From Blastomussa wellsi (Eukaryota; Cnidaria; Anthozoa; Scleractinia; Plerogyridae), in NCBI GenBank assembly GCA_947652115.1, contig OX393562.1:19799510-19863509 (forward strand): a stretch of DNA of 64,000 nt, in the 5' to 3' direction. This document shows, in pieces, positions 46,450 through 59,384 of the stretch (within the stretch, counting starts at the first letter, position 1; the number at the start of each line of letters is the position of its first letter). The notes under the pieces were generated by a model, which worked only from the letters and a program-made list of their open reading frames with translations, did no database searches and was not told where the DNA came from. Made by a program: the position numbers and the translations under genes.

Positions 46450-49250
46450 GGCAACAGACGAACTGCAGACAATCAATCAATCAATCGTCCTCTTCACCCC
46501 TACGAGTGGAGCATAAGGCTACACAGCATTGTCATCCATCCATCATGGTCTTTTGCACACTGTTCCACCTCATTCCAGTTTGGCCAGCCCAGTTCTTTCC
46601 ACTCTGCTCAGTTGTTGCCTTTACCTCTCCTCAAGACATGATCGATCCACCTCCATCACCTTGCCTTCACAGTTTCCAAGATGGGACTCTTTCTGGTTCT
46701 GTCAGAGAGTGACAGAGAGAGTACCTTTGTCTTGTGTTGATGCGGAGTCCAGTTTATTGTGGAGGCAGCTGCAATTTTCTTGGAGATCTTTATGCCAGCT
46801 TGAGAGGAGGGCTATGTAGTCTGCATAGTCAAGATCTTCCAGGACTATGGTGAGCATCAGGGATGTAGCTAAGGGCCGGCTACCAGCTAATTTCACCAGC
46901 TGAAAGAAAGCTTATCATCGGCTTAAATTTCACTAGAGAAAAGAAAGACTCAAAGAAATTTTGCAGCTACAATGGTCAGAAAAGTCGGCTGAGCTTGTTT
47001 GTGGGCCAGCTTTGTAATTTCTTAGCTGCATCCCTGGAGCCTCCATGTCAGACCTCTCCTTGCATTGTTGATGTTATTCATTATCCAGCCAGTGTTCATG
47101 TTGGATAGAAATGCAGATCTAGACATAATGCAATCCTTCTTGACTCCAGTCTCCACAGGAAACCAGGCAGATGTACGTCCCCTTTGAACAACACAACAGG
47201 TGCTGCCAACATACTTGTAAAGCTCCTATTTATGTTGACAAAGTTATCCAGATCTTGTCTTTTCTCACACTATCAAAAACTATCAAAAGCCTTCTTAAAA
47301 TCAATGAAACTGATGAGCAGGGGCATTTGCCACTCAGCACTCTGTTCAAAGATGTTTCTAAGGATGGGGATCTGTTCAGTTGTTTCCTGTCCACTACGGT
47401 AGGTGGCCTGTTCTTGTCATAATCTATTTTCAACTCCCTCCTGCATCCTAGAGAGGAACATTCTGCAGAAGACCTTGTCCTTGTGTGGTACTGAAAGTAA
47501 GGATATCCCTCAGTGGTTGTCACCATATGGATGGGTCACCTTTCTTTGATAGTTTTGCCAGTGGTGCTTTCTTCCAGTCAGATGGACCTTTGAACTGGTT
47601 AAGAGTTTGGCTGAAAATGTTCAGCAGCTGATTTAAGGGGACTGCAGGGCTGGCTTTGTCTGCACCAGGATATTAACCATTCTTCAGTCAAGATATTATG
47701 GCTTGTCTCAATTCTTGGAATGAAAATCTCTCTGGGATTTCGGTTTCTTCCCAAGCCACATTTAACACTTCACAGAAATGTTCTTTAAACCTTTCAAGAA
47801 CTTCTTCCTCTGTGGTGACAAGTTTACTATCCTTAGTTTGTATTCCAGTGCTTGGTTTCCTGAGGCCTCCACTTAGTAGTCTCATTTTCATGTATAGATC
47901 TTGCAGGTTGTTCTGGTGTGTTGCTTATTCTGTTTCTTCCACAATTCTTTCCAAGGTTCCTCACCTGTCATCTCTAGCTCTCTTCTTCACTCCATCATCT
48001 TCATCTGGTACATCTGCTGTTTTCTTTCCTTCACGCATTTTCGTTCCTGCACACTGAGTGGAAGTTCATGAAGTTTTGTTTTAGCTCTCTCCTTTCCTTG
48101 ATGTAGTTCCAGTTGGAGGACCTCCACCAATCCTTTCGTGTTCTTGCTCTTTTTCCAGGTGTTTTGGCCACTGCATTGTAGTAGCCTCTGTACCCTGTCC
48201 ATGCATCATCCACACTTGGACCTTCACTGTCTATGCTGATGTTTCGGTTTTACAAAGGATCTTTTATCTTTGCAATGTCATAGATGGTCCTTGCCATTAG
48301 TTTTGGTTTCTTGCCAGCTTCAGTCATATCTTGCATCTGACAAGATGATGATCACTTGCAGCATCTGCTCCTCACTGTACTTTGACATTGAGAAGTGAGC
48401 TCCTAAATCCCCATGTGGTCAATCTGATTTCTGCCATGGCCATTTCGTGACGTCCATGTACATGTATACTTGTGGATGTCACTATGCATGAAACAAGTGC
48501 CATCTATGAAAAGACTCTTTTAAATGTAAAGAGTGTTCAAATCTTAGTCCATTATAATTCATGGTGCCAAATCCTTCATTGCCTATTGTGCCTTCTTAGC
48601 CAGTGTTGATGGATCCCAGTTTGGCATCTGGATTGCCAAGCAGAATCAATAGGGCGTGGAGTGCAGTGGCATAAACCTCCTTCTGAAGCATCTTGTAGAA
48701 GACGTCGCTATCACTACCTTCATTTGTGAGAGAGCAGATCTGAATCACTACCATGTTATTATACATGGAGTAGAATTGTGCACTGATGATCCTGTCAGCG
48801 ATGGGGTTCCATTTCATCAGATGTCGCCTTGTATTGTTACAACCACTAGGGCAGCATCACTGTGGTGTCCTTCTTCGCGTCCCGAGGAGATGATTTCTTC
48901 CCTTGTGGTTTTCCCCACTTCTCCAAAACCTGTCCACCTTACCGCACTTAGCACAACAACGCTCAGATTGTACCTTCTCATCTCCTCCATAACTGTTGTC
49001 TTTCAGATGGCATAAATAATTATTGTTCTGACATTCCAGCATCCCATATTTAAGTGGTATTTGGGTTTGAGGAGGGAACGTTCATGCAACATTGTTGTGG
49101 TTCTGGCTCCCTTGCAGATTTCACCTGGAGCAATCATTGGTGCTCCACCCCAGTGGAGGAAACCTTCATCTGAGATGTCACAGGCCACCCAGGTCTGATC
49201 CTGGATAGCACCCATTACCAATGTAGTTTCTGTATCAAGTTCATTTTTTA
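46450..49250 (-). pseudogene. Long decayed LINE (endonuclease plus reverse transcriptase)
   Basis: Minus-strand frames in order give an apurinic-type endonuclease (NMGCWNVRT near 49050; KWNPIADRIISAQFYS near 48800), a linker (FKEHFCEVLN near 47800) and the RT (LDYADYIALLSSWHKDLQE near 46820, where the second catalytic Asp is Tyr). Many stops and frameshifts. The order is that of RTE/CR1-like non-LTR elements. Confidence 0.75.
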
Positions 49251-49902
49251 TGGGAGGGGGTTGATAGTCCTCTGCCCAACCTGATTTTACAGCTCAGGAA
49301 ACTGTTGGACTGCTTTTGTCAGGACTCTCTTTCAAGAATTCTACCAGGAGAATATACCCCAGTCCGTAAAAGATCCAGTCCAAGGTAGACAAATGAATTT
49401 TAATAGAGGAGTGGTGAAGAAAATCTGCTAAGTGGGTACATAAACTTGTTCACTGTCAGGTAAGAGGGGTCCCCACTAGCATCCACAGAGGTATCCTGGC
49501 TACAAAATTGTAAAAATTGGCACTGGGCTGAGCCATAGACCTGATGAGTGGAAGGTGCAAGACTATTGGTTAAGTACTGGAACTTGCCTGTCAAAATGCG
49601 GGAAGCTGGGCCAGCAGTGATGGTGGCACAGGGGTTGTTCCAGGCACCAGCCAGATGAAGAAAATGTTAAAAATAGAGACATGGTAACAGCAATCGAATT
49701 GTCTGAAGGAGTAAAAGCAAAAGAATGGCGGTGAGCTCCCACCAAAGACAAGGGACGAAGGAGAACCATGATGTTTGGATCCCTCAAGTTGCTGAAATGC
49801 AAAACGCTGACCAGAGACATTGTCCGCACAGTAATCCAAATGCTTTGAGCCCTGTCCTAGTAGGAAATTGATTAAGGCTGTTGAGCTGTAGACCCTCCCC
49901 CT

Positions 49903-50341
49903 ATTAAAGTGCACCAAACACCAAAATATTATTTCGGTAAAATACACCTTTGTACCAGTTCGAAACACATTCCATCTTTCGTTTCTCCTTTTCATCAAAT
50001 TCTGGCTATTTAGAGCATTTAAAAGTTTCGAAAAACTGTTCATCATTAGTTCCATGACCGAGTCAGAAGGGGCATGGGTCTATTCTTGATTTGACGTCAC
50101 AAATTGAATTGCATGCATGTTCACAAAGACTTGATGCGATGCAAATCAATTTGTGATGTCAAAACAAGAAAAGACCCATGCCCCTTCTGACTCGGTCGTG
50201 GAACAAATGATGAACAGTTTTCCTAATGCTATAAATAGCCAGAATTTGGTGAAAAATAGAAACAAAACGTGAAATGCGTTTCTAACTGGTACAGAAGTGT
50301 ATTTTAGCAAAAAAATATTTTGGTATTAGGTGCACTTTAAT
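49903..50341. mobile_element. Long foldback MITE of about 440 bp
   Basis: Ends attaaagtgcacc (49903-49915) and ggtgcactttaat (50329-50341) are perfect inverted repeats. The arms continue with accgagtcagaaggggcatg and its complement near the centre. Non-coding; open frames here are arm artefacts. Confidence 0.75.
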
Positions 50342-50349
50342 GATTGAAG

Positions 50350-51130
50350 ATTGCACCATAACCAAGTGAGTAAGCTGCATTGCTTGAAACATGAAAATCA
50401 GGAAGGGGAGCACAGAAAAATGAGATCATCACATGAAAGCAAAAATCCACGCCACCAAGAAAGGTCTCGATGAAACTCATGGCAGACAGCAGATTTATCA
50501 TATGGCAGGTATGCTGCTGGAGGATAACTTTGCAGGCATGTTAGAGATTACCAGCTCCTTCTTTGTGCAGTGCTGCTTTCAAGACAGGACTCCAGGAGGC
50601 TGGCAATGCGATCATACTTTTCATGCAGAAGAGGGGCCTGAAGCGAATCCAACACAATGCCAAGTACAGTCCAACAAATAGAGGGCCTCTCCAGTTTCTC
50701 TGGGAGAAGGGGGATACCCCACTTCCCAAAAGCTGCACACAAGTGTCAACATTGTTCTGGCAAATAGGCAGATTAGGGGAATGGCAATGTAAAAGCTGGT
50801 GCCATCAAGAGTGGGTGCTGGCTAGGTTGAAGCTGAGGCGATGGCCAGGTAAGATAATTCAAATTCATCCGGGACCACTCCACCACACCAGAAGTGGCAG
50901 CATCCTTGTGAAAAGCCAAATTGTAATGGAACCAGGACTTCCCAGGAAACTGGAGAGAGGTTTTGAGAATCAGAAGTTTACACTGCATCATATAATCCCA
51001 TTCTTATGTCCTTAGCATGGTGCCTCGGTCCCTTTTTGGATGCTTCACTCTGAGCCACTCTGTTTCTAGTTAGTTTTAATCTCTTAAGATGTGGAGTAAT
51101 TTCTTTTGCATCTGTTACGCTGATGATACA
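50350..51130. other. Intergenic, mirror-image open frames, no gene recognised
   Basis: Frames on both strands up to 150 codons overlap each other; no domain or splice support. May be an unrecognised decayed element. Confidence 0.35.
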
Positions 51131-51169
51131 TGTACATAAATTTATGTTGCCTTAGTCCAAATGACAAGT

Positions 51170-51830
51170 CTGACCAACATCTTGCGGTGAAAAGTATCGA
51201 ACACTACATTGTACCTAAGGGATGGATGGATGTTCAACGATAATCTCGACCTGAATGATGACAAAACTGAACTCCTTATTATTGGGATGCCACAACAACT
51301 TGAGAAGATGGATATTGTCAGTATTTGTGTTTAGAATGTGAAGATCCAGCCTGTGACACTGTGAGAAATCTTGGCTCCTGGTTTGATTCCAGGCTGTCTA
51401 AGCATGGCAACACACATCACAAAGATCTTTAGTTCTTATTTTTGTTACATACACAATAATTTATTTGCCGTATCAGGAAATATCTTTCACAACAGTCGAC
51501 TGAGGCACTTTGTCCATGCCTTCATCACCAGCTGTATAGATTACTGCAACAACCTTCTGTATGGATTACTGACCAGATTGCTTGGTAAATAAACTACAAT
51601 GGATACAGAATGCTTGTGCACGACTGGTCTTCAAAGAACAAAAATTTTGCATAATATAATGCCACTCATCTATAAATTACCAGTACACTGGTTACTGATA
51701 ATTCATTCCTTTATAAACTTGGTTTGGTTACCATGACCTTATGCACTTCTGTGGTGTGGAAAGTGAGTCCCTCCAGCATTTACACCTACTCATCACCTGT
51801 CCACTTACCAAAAGGGTTTGGCTGGACTTT
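51170..51830 (+). pseudogene. CR1/Jockey-like LINE reverse-transcriptase relic
   Basis: Plus-strand fragments in order: LGSWFDS-type block with MATHITKI, then FVHAFITSCIDYCNNLLYGL, then QNACARLVFKEQ. These are the C-terminal RT motifs of CR1/Jockey-clade LINEs. Interrupted by stops and frameshifts. Confidence 0.75.
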
Positions 51831-51904
51831 ATTGATCAGCATAGAAATGCCAATATAGCTTTATAACTCGCGATACTACACAACAAAACGTCTAATAAGA
51901 TATA

Positions 51905-51927
51905 TAAACTATCGAATAGAGGGTGTA

Positions 51928-51963
<36 letters not shown>

Positions 51964-52185
51964 AGTATAACTTACAATATAATTTGGTTTTATTACCTGG
52001 CTTGATAATGTGAATTGGCCACCGTAAAGAGATTCGAGAGCTGACGTTTCGAACGTTAGCCCTTCGTCGGAGATCCGACAAAGGGCTGCAGCGTATTGTT
52101 GGTGGCTTAATAAAGAGTTTTGGTCATCAGCTAGTAATTTATAGTCACGAAAATCTTTCCTCCTTCTGATGACGGAACTCATTGT
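51905..52185 (-). mobile_element. Isolated terminal segment of a Penelope-like element
   Basis: Nucleotides 51930-52072 match 30731-30864, the 3' region of the 30.7-kb Penelope element (ttctaaagaaactgtggtgc, aatttggttttat, ggccaccgtaaagagattc). A short frame (MSSVIRRRKDF) lies upstream on the same strand. No RT or nuclease is attached. Confidence 0.75.
52037..52072 (-). ncRNA. Hammerhead-like motif, second copy
   Basis: The minus strand has CCGACGA, GGGC-TAAC-GTTC (stem II with G-U pairs), GAAAC and GTC, as in the copy at 30829. Same U-to-C core change, so it belongs to the family and is not a private mutation. Confidence 0.55.
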
Positions 52186-52441
52186 AGATTAACAGGAATT
52201 AGCAGAAAGATAAAAAGTCAGTCGTTGGCAAGGTGATCTAAATTTTTCAGTGTATTGCCACCTTCCAGAAGTCTCGTTGACTATTCGCTCATAGAAAACT
52301 CAGCTTGTAGTTTGGTTGCCGGTTATTTTCCTGACAATTCATTTGCACCCATTTATACTAATAGGTGCAGGGTTTCGATATTAAAAAAATCCTTTGGTTG
52401 CCAAAGGTTTAGACAAAACAGGGCTGTCATTAAGGGTCTTA

Positions 52442-52829
52442 AACTCATCACCAATAGATGAGTGTGGAGGGTGGTGCCATAAGGCTCAGTGGGGGGCCGC
52501 CAGCAAAAAAAGGGGGCGTGAGGTAACCATGACAACCCTGTGAGCGGCCACCACCACCACCAAGGCACCGTCACACTGATAGAAATCAGTGGAGAGCGGG
52601 CAAGTTGGGCCTTACCCATACTTACCAATACTTACCGAAGGGAGGGAGGGGCTGGGAGCAAGAGCAATCCAGCACGTAAAACCACGCGAGCAATTGCTTG
52701 ACCTTTGCCCAAGAGCTGTAAATCACTAAATGGCCCTGCAATACTATCGGGGCGCCCCTAACAATAGTGGGAAACCGCTGGCCAGCATTGTCTTGAGTTT
52801 AACCTTGCCTAAATTACATTTAGCCCCAT
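52442..52829 (+). repeat. Dispersed repeat family A, full copy
   Basis: Partner of 22837-23216 in opposite orientation. It starts with a small hairpin (actcatc / gatgagt) and ends attacatttagccccat. No reading frame. Confidence 0.7.
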
Positions 52830-53565
52830 GTAACCCGTAACACCTGTTACACCTCAGTATGCTTGATTTTCCCGTGGTGCTACGGGTGAAATTGCTTGTT
52901 ATTGATAGCATTTAACCACGTGCACAAAGTAACAAGTTTGCTATGGGTGTGGAGAACAAGGCTACAGGTGATGCCAAACTAAGTTACAGCCCTGCAAAAA
53001 CATAGCGCCCACGGTTTTTGATACATAATCAGTTTACATTTTTATTTCTCCTAAAAGCACACTGAAAGCTAACAAGTTCCGTAGATTTGTGAAACGAAAA
53101 TAATAGATCCATTATATGCAAAAATGTCACATGGTTTGGCCAAAACTGACTGGTGGCAAGTAAAATTTCTCCCCCAACTGCAGTAACTTGTTCAATGACC
53201 ATGCATGCTGGAACAGGAAAAAACTGAACTCACCTAAGTTAACTTCAATTTCTAAGATGCAGAGAACCAATAAAGGGCTGGTTTCCTCACACACTGTACA
53301 TGTTCAGTGAGTTACACAGGCAAGAAACTATCAGGAGTAAGATAGAAAATTCAAATAAGTTAGTGATGAAATAATTATATTAATTAATAGGGTTAAATTA
53401 GGAAAGATATATCTATTGATCAACCAGTCAATCTGTCAGTCAACCAGTCTGATTGACCTGAATCATTCTGATTGGCCTAAATGAGCCCATTTATAGGTAC
53501 ATTATTCCACAGATCAAAATGTCATGATTGGGCAATGCTAATAAATCAGGTTAATAACAAAATTA

Positions 53566-53742
53566 ATAGATTCCATGTGGCCGTGTTCAGCAATAGATCA
53601 CTGATGACGTGAAAATGTAGTAGGAACAAAAAAGTGACACACAAGGCGATAGCCAACTGCGTCTCTGATGTTCTTACTACATTTTGACGTCTTCTGTGAT
53701 CTACGTGTATTACTGAACAGATGCACGGCAACATGGAATCTA
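53566..53742. mobile_element. Foldback MITE, copy 2
   Basis: Ends agattccatg and catggaatct are inverted; inner arms share tgttcagcaatagatcac / gtgatctacgtgtattactg. Same family as 22602-22785. Confidence 0.65.
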
Positions 53743-53967
53743 CAGTATCTGTTTTATTTAATAAATTAAAGAAACAAAATATAACAATCATCACTGTGTG
53801 TCCTTCAATACACTGTACATCACAGGAAGGAACCAATCAAAATGTGTCCATAATTGGGCTTATTATATACAAATAACCATTGTGAATACATAGGCAACAC
53901 ACAAAGATTCACAAATGAAGAAGCCCAGGCTCCTTTTTTGTTAAAATATATGTTGAAAATGCTATTT

Positions 53968-55468
53968 CAGTGCTTTCAGTAAGACTTCAAGTGGGTGGCT
54001 ATGTAATGTTAGCACCCGCTGGAGCAATTAAAAGGGACATTCTGCCCCTTTTCCTCTAGGGGGGTCTGGGGGGCATGCCCACCCCCCCCCCCCCCCAAGA
54101 AAAAAATTTGAAATGAGAAAGCTCAGAAATGCAATTTCCATTGACTTGACGCAAAATATTAAAAACACCCAAGCATTCATTATTTTTGTAAGGAAAATTT
54201 TGTGCATGGTTGAATGCACAGTAAATGAAGAAATGTGTTTATCATAAACTTTATCATCAGTTGTGCATATACAGCAGATAACCAGGCATGTCATAATGAA
54301 AATTACTAAAATATTTATTAATCATGCTGTCTGTTTATTATATGACCGAAAAGAATACAAACCGGTTTGTGGTTGCCTACATTTGGTACATGCATACATA
54401 CAAAAGAACTAAGCGTCTTCAGCTTTTTTAACAAAACAAGTTTGCATTTGTATATTATTGAATTAATAAAGTGAACATTTCCACAACTGAGTTTTGGTTG
54501 GTTTATTTTTCTGTAGTGCCCACTGACAGGTTCTTCACAAAGTTGATTTGCTGGCAAAGAGTGAGATTTTTGACAGCATAGCCATCGTTTGTGATGCCGC
54601 AGGCTTAACTTTCCTAACAAACCTCAAAACCACAAAATAATTACCATTGGTGTTTGCGGTTTAGTTTTCTCACACCTGATTGGCTTTTTTCTTGTAACAC
54701 AATAACATTCCATATACATTTCTGATGTTCACGGTTTTACAGGAAAGACTAATGCACGAGACTTGAGAGCTCTGTTGCTCATAATCATATTTGAAGTCAG
54801 AGTCTATGCTACTCTCTGAATCACTCTCAGGAAGTGCAAATGGTATTACTGCCATTGCTATTTCTGTATCCATACATTGTGTGGCCGCTCGGCATCATTG
54901 CTCTCAGTCTGAATAGAGGCTTTCTTGGTCCATGACTTCCTGTGTGTAGATAGTGTTCTCGAGTTGTACACCAACATCTACATGCTTAGCAGCACTCATA
55001 TCTTTCCCTGTAGCGTGTCAGAGAACTAAAGATGCTAAATAATTTCAAGGACTATGAAATCACACAAATTCTTGACGATCCTCAATATTGATACGTCCGC
55101 TGATGTCCGCCATGTTTAAGGATGTAGAATGGAAACGAGGCTCCAGAAATCAGAAGGTATGTTATGTGAAGTATGTTGGAGTGTGACTGTCAGTGACAAA
55201 GATGTTTACGACGACGCAAACTAAATTGGGTACCACTAACTTGCAGCGTATTCAGTGATAAAATCACAAGGGAGAGTATAAATCAAACAATTGTTCTGTT
55301 TTTAACGTTTTTATTAGTTTTCTAATACAAACTAACCATTAAATCAAGGTGAATTGCTTGTTCCTATTTATTTGTTCATTGCACGTTAAGGCAGGTCAAA
55401 TAGCTGGCGATTTGGGAGATAGTACCCACCGGAGCTCTGGTGGGTGCCGGGTCTTATTGAAAGCACTG
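53968..55468. mobile_element. 1.5-kb DNA transposon with 18-bp TIRs (hAT-like)
   Basis: The left end cagtgctttcagtaagac (53968-53985) and the right end gtcttattgaaagcactg (55451-55468) are inverted with one mismatch. Both are flanked by tattt (53963-53967 and 55469-55473), a candidate 5-bp target duplication. CAGTG termini suit hAT-like families. Inside, on the minus strand, are two short frames (54670-54873, acidic; 54318-54620), too small for a transposase, so the copy is internally deleted or non-autonomous. Confidence 0.65.
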
Positions 55469-55473
55469 TATTT

Positions 55474-56160
55474 AGCCGAATGGCCATAGGCCTGGGTGGC
55501 TCTTGCTCAGGAGAATTTATTTTTTTCGTTGTCGGCCAAACTTTGAATCGCACAACCTGTGATGTTTATTCGCCAAAAGCAGTTGATACATTAATGTATG
55601 GAAAATGTTACGGATATTGTTTTCTTTATTGTGTACAAAATATTATTTTCTTTTGGTTTCATCAAAGCGTTGGATTCGAAGGGAATACTGAATACACTAA
55701 AAAGGGCATTAGGCCAGCGAGCCATGTAGCCGGCCAGGCCAAAACATGTTTGGACATGTGACGTTCATAAATGAAGAGCACCACGTCATTCACGGAATTT
55801 GTTTACCTTGTAAAAACATTCCCACATCTCCGTGTTATTCCTTTTAAATTGGCGGATCGATCTACAGCTGTAGCCGTTTCTGGTCAGCTGTCATTTATTT
55901 TGAATTTTAAGTTCTCGTTTAGACTAGTTTGCTATCTGTTTAGTGTGAAATACACATTTTGTGAAAAGCGGTATGACACAAAGACCAAAGAGACAAATTA
56001 TATTTGAGTCACATGATGTCTTCATGCTGAGTGTTTTTACGAGCAAAAGCCGATAATAATTAACTTTTTAAGCAACAATGCAGTTAAATTTTAAGAGCAC
56101 AGCTTCACATTCCATATGAACGTCTTGTTTAATTTAGTCTTAGCTGTAATCCTTAGTTAT
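55474..56160. other. Intergenic, no gene recognised
   Basis: Two plus-strand frames of 78-105 codons overlap the transposon end and AT-rich sequence. No domain, and no splice evidence. Confidence 0.35.
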
Positions 56161-56162
56161 TA

Positions 56163-56345
56163 GTCTTAGAGTGCATTCAGATGTAAAATCTGCCAATATG
56201 GATTTGTTGAAATTCGCAATACTATAAGTTAAGTTATGACATCACAAAAATTGTATGATGTCATAGCTTTTTAACTAATGGGAATCTCCACAAATCCATA
56301 CTACAGAGTTTGCAACTGAATGCACTTATGTCCACTGGCTTTGGT
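56163..56345. mobile_element. Foldback repeat related to 12752-12895
   Basis: Inverted halves: gtgcattcagatgtaaaatc with atggatttgttgaaattc on the left, and caaatccat with ctgaatgcactt on the right. The core is ttatgacatcacaaaaatt / gatgtcata. Non-coding. Confidence 0.55.
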
Positions 56346-56687
56346 TTCATCCAAATGGAAACTTCAGAAAAAATCAGCGGAGTCACGCAGTTCCTGTCAT
56401 TAATCTCTTGGCTCAGTATTAATGTTAGGGTAAAGTGCCCTAAGCAGTTCCAATTCATTAATCCCCCCTCCCATAAAACATGTGACGAAAACCATCGTCA
56501 TTTTTATAGGGGAGTTCATCCCCCACTCGCTTCCCCCTCCCCCTCAAGGGCAACAACCCCCACAACCAACTGCAAAGCAGGATACGCTTTGCCCGGGAAC
56601 TAACAGGGATAAAAACGCCTAAATAACAATATCAACAGAAACGTACAATAATTTTACACTGATTTTTCGATGTAAATTAACGCTTAC

Positions 56688-56911
56688 CTGTTTTAATAAA
56701 CCAGCACTCCGGATTGCATCTCGCGCCAACACCACTCTCCAGAGACACACTTGACCTGAATATCAACAGAAAACAAAATGAGAGATTAAAAAATCATACC
56801 CTAAGAACAAAACGAGGCAATGAAACATGAAAACAAGCTAAATTTTGGGTTATTATGGAATAACCTTGCATTTTCGCTCCACGTTTTCAGTTCACCACAG
56901 CACGACAACAT
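56688..56911 (-). CDS. Candidate 5' exons of an unidentified minus-strand gene
   Basis: An ATG at 56909-56911 opens 47 nt to a GTTATT donor (56865). A 68-bp exon-like stretch 56688-56755 follows, between a gatattcag acceptor and a GTAAGC donor. Joined, the frame stays open and reads MLSCCGELKTWSENAR, then SSVSLESGVGARCNPECW. Another frame of the second exon (VCLWRVVLARDAIRSAGLLK) is also open. No further exon was found to the left. Confidence 0.25.
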
Positions 56912-57429
56912 GGACGAACTGCCCTTGCTAAGAATGCTGGGAGGTATCACGAAGCTCGCGCGTTACCCACGCGAGTCTGCGTCTGCCCTGAGTGTGGTGA
57001 TTCGAGGGCCGGTTTCTCGAAAGCTCCGGAAACTAGTCAGGCAAGTAAAGCCATTTTTAGCTATCTGTAAACCCTATTTCCGGAATAAGAATAGATTGCT
57101 TTGGAATAACCCAAATGTCCGTTCGATAGAGTCGCTAATTTATATTCCAAGTATTCTGCTGCGACCGGAATAATGACGTCATTTCAAACAAAAATGGCAG
57201 TAGCCTTAATGGCGAAGGAAAAAGAGCCTTTACTAAAAAAGCGAAATATTAAGCAGTTCAAAGGTGTCCGTCAGCAGATGAAAATTACTTCGCAAAATTC
57301 GAAACAGTGTAGCTTGGTACAACTGTTTCGGCGTATCCCACGTTGTGAGCACCTTAGGGAGTTTTAGCAACTAGGACGGCAACGGCAACGAGGACGCCAC
57401 AAAACAACAGGTTTGATGAGCAAAAAAAT

Positions 57430-57655
57430 ATCGCACTGCAACCGGGTTCGAGTCTCTAGCCGGGGCACTGCGTTGTGTTCTTGGGCAACACACATTACTC
57501 TCACATTGCCTCTCTTCACCCAGGTGTATAAATGGGCACCGGCGAATTTACTGCTGGGGGGTAACTCTGCGACGGACTAGCATCCCTGTCGCTTCATGCT
57601 ACAGAAACCGGGATAAGCTCCGGCCTGATGGGCCACTAGGCCCGACTGCAGACTT
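57430..57655 (+). mobile_element. tRNA-derived SINE copy, plus strand
   Basis: B-box-like gggttcgagtctctag, then the family blocks ggtgtataaatgggcaccgg, cttcatgctacagaaaccgg and gggccactaggcccg. The A-box part of the head is lost. Same family as 13257-13517. Confidence 0.75.
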
Positions 57656-59384
57656 ACCTTTTACTTAAAAACCATTTATAGTTTTCCATGCTTTCCTAAT
57701 TCGTTTATACGTGCCATCAGACTAGTATTTATTCCCTTGATTCTCTTCAATGATTGCTATGTACTTGTATTTAATTTGTTACAAAGCAGACTAAATATTC
57801 CATACCGCATTGATCATTCTTGGAAACAACTGTTTGTGTAGGTGTCAGGTTCATAATTATTTGTACCAAATGGAATATTCTACAAGCGAATCAGAATACT
57901 CAAATTAAAATGCATCAAAATTCGCAATTAAAACACGTTACATCATTCTTTATAGACATACCATATTCATTCTTGAAACAAATAGGCCTTGTTAGCAGGA
58001 AAGGGTTTAGTTTTCTGAAGTTCTCGGTCCTTAAATAGCGTATAATATTTGCCCCTTTTGGCATTGTTCCTGATGTGATCCTAAGCCAGGGCACCTCTAT
58101 AATCACGTTGGGTAAACTGCATGCTAAGAAACGGTCTATTTAAACTTTCCATTCATACCTTTCTTAGTTTTTTTTCCTTGAATTGAACATTCAAAATTCC
58201 GTTTTCAAGTTATCGTTAAACAGGGTCTAGGTTTAAGAACCTTCGCGGCATACACCTATCTGAAATTTAAGATACTACGCCCCGCGCCCCGGGACTTAAA
58301 CACTGCTCCAAAGTGTCAAGTAACAAATTCATTTCTTTCTTTCTATATGCCCACAAGAAAACTCCCCGCCACCATTCGTAAACATTTATTCGCGGTTATG
58401 GTGAGAGAAGGAAACTGCACATGCCATTTTTTCACCGAAAACGTATTTGTGACGGAAACCACGACGTCTATGCAACAAAACAAATGCTCTTAAAACTTTA
58501 GGATCGAAAGTAACCGATCGAAAAAAGCAAGTTTCCTAAGAAGCAGCAAAAATATGGACTCCGCTTTTAGGCTTGGCTAAATCTATATATTATCCATAAT
58601 GCACTGAAGACTGTCTTTCTGTATCTTGCTATATTCAGTGGAATTTCCCCTCCGTTGGGTTGCTCTCGGTGAAAAGGACTTGATTTTGATGATGGCAGAG
58701 TGTGAGATAGATTTTGGAATAACAGAATGTTGAGATTGACATACAGAACGTAACAATCGCGACGGCAGCGATTTGTAAAGAAATGCGAGGGACGAGCGGA
58801 ATAGCTTCGAGTTCTCAAAATTTTGGATTCTTTTCATTGTTGTGTACGACCTTGCTGAAGTTGCTCTATTTTTCATTGCTTTTACGGTAGGTTTAGCCGC
58901 CGACTACCCGTATTTAAAACTTTTCGATTTTTCAGAAAAACGAAAAAGCTATAGAACTTTCTCATATTATTTTTGAAAATAGTTCACTAAAGGGGTCCCT
59001 GAGGTAAAATAAAATGAAATTTAAAATTTTCTTCCTGTCGTCAAATTCTTCAAATTTTGTGTCATCAGCACTTAAGCGCTACTAGCATGCTGAACATTCG
59101 CCATCTTGTGTTCCTGATACTCTAGGTACCAAGCTCCACACGGTCAGAACCACAAGTAGCCGTGGGGTGGGGGTGGGGGGGGGGGGGGAAGGTGAGGAGG
59201 CGAGGTGATTCTTATCTTTTCCTAATATAGCTTTCAAGCCTTCTAAGAATGAAATCATCGTCCTTACACTGTACAAAGACCACAAAGTCATTTGTGTATG
59301 ATACCGTTAGGGAGACTCAAGGTCACTTGTTTCAAACCAAAAGCGTGGCGAATTGTAAACAGGGCTCAGCTGAATAAGAGTGTA
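57656..59384. other. Intergenic, no gene recognised
   Basis: AT-rich with short frames only. A G-rich run lies at 59163-59192. No repeat family from this window matches here. Confidence 0.4.

Noticed and set aside
50563..51015. 150-codon plus-strand frame as a gene
   Set aside because: Overlaps several opposing open frames of similar length and shows no recognisable domain or splice sites.
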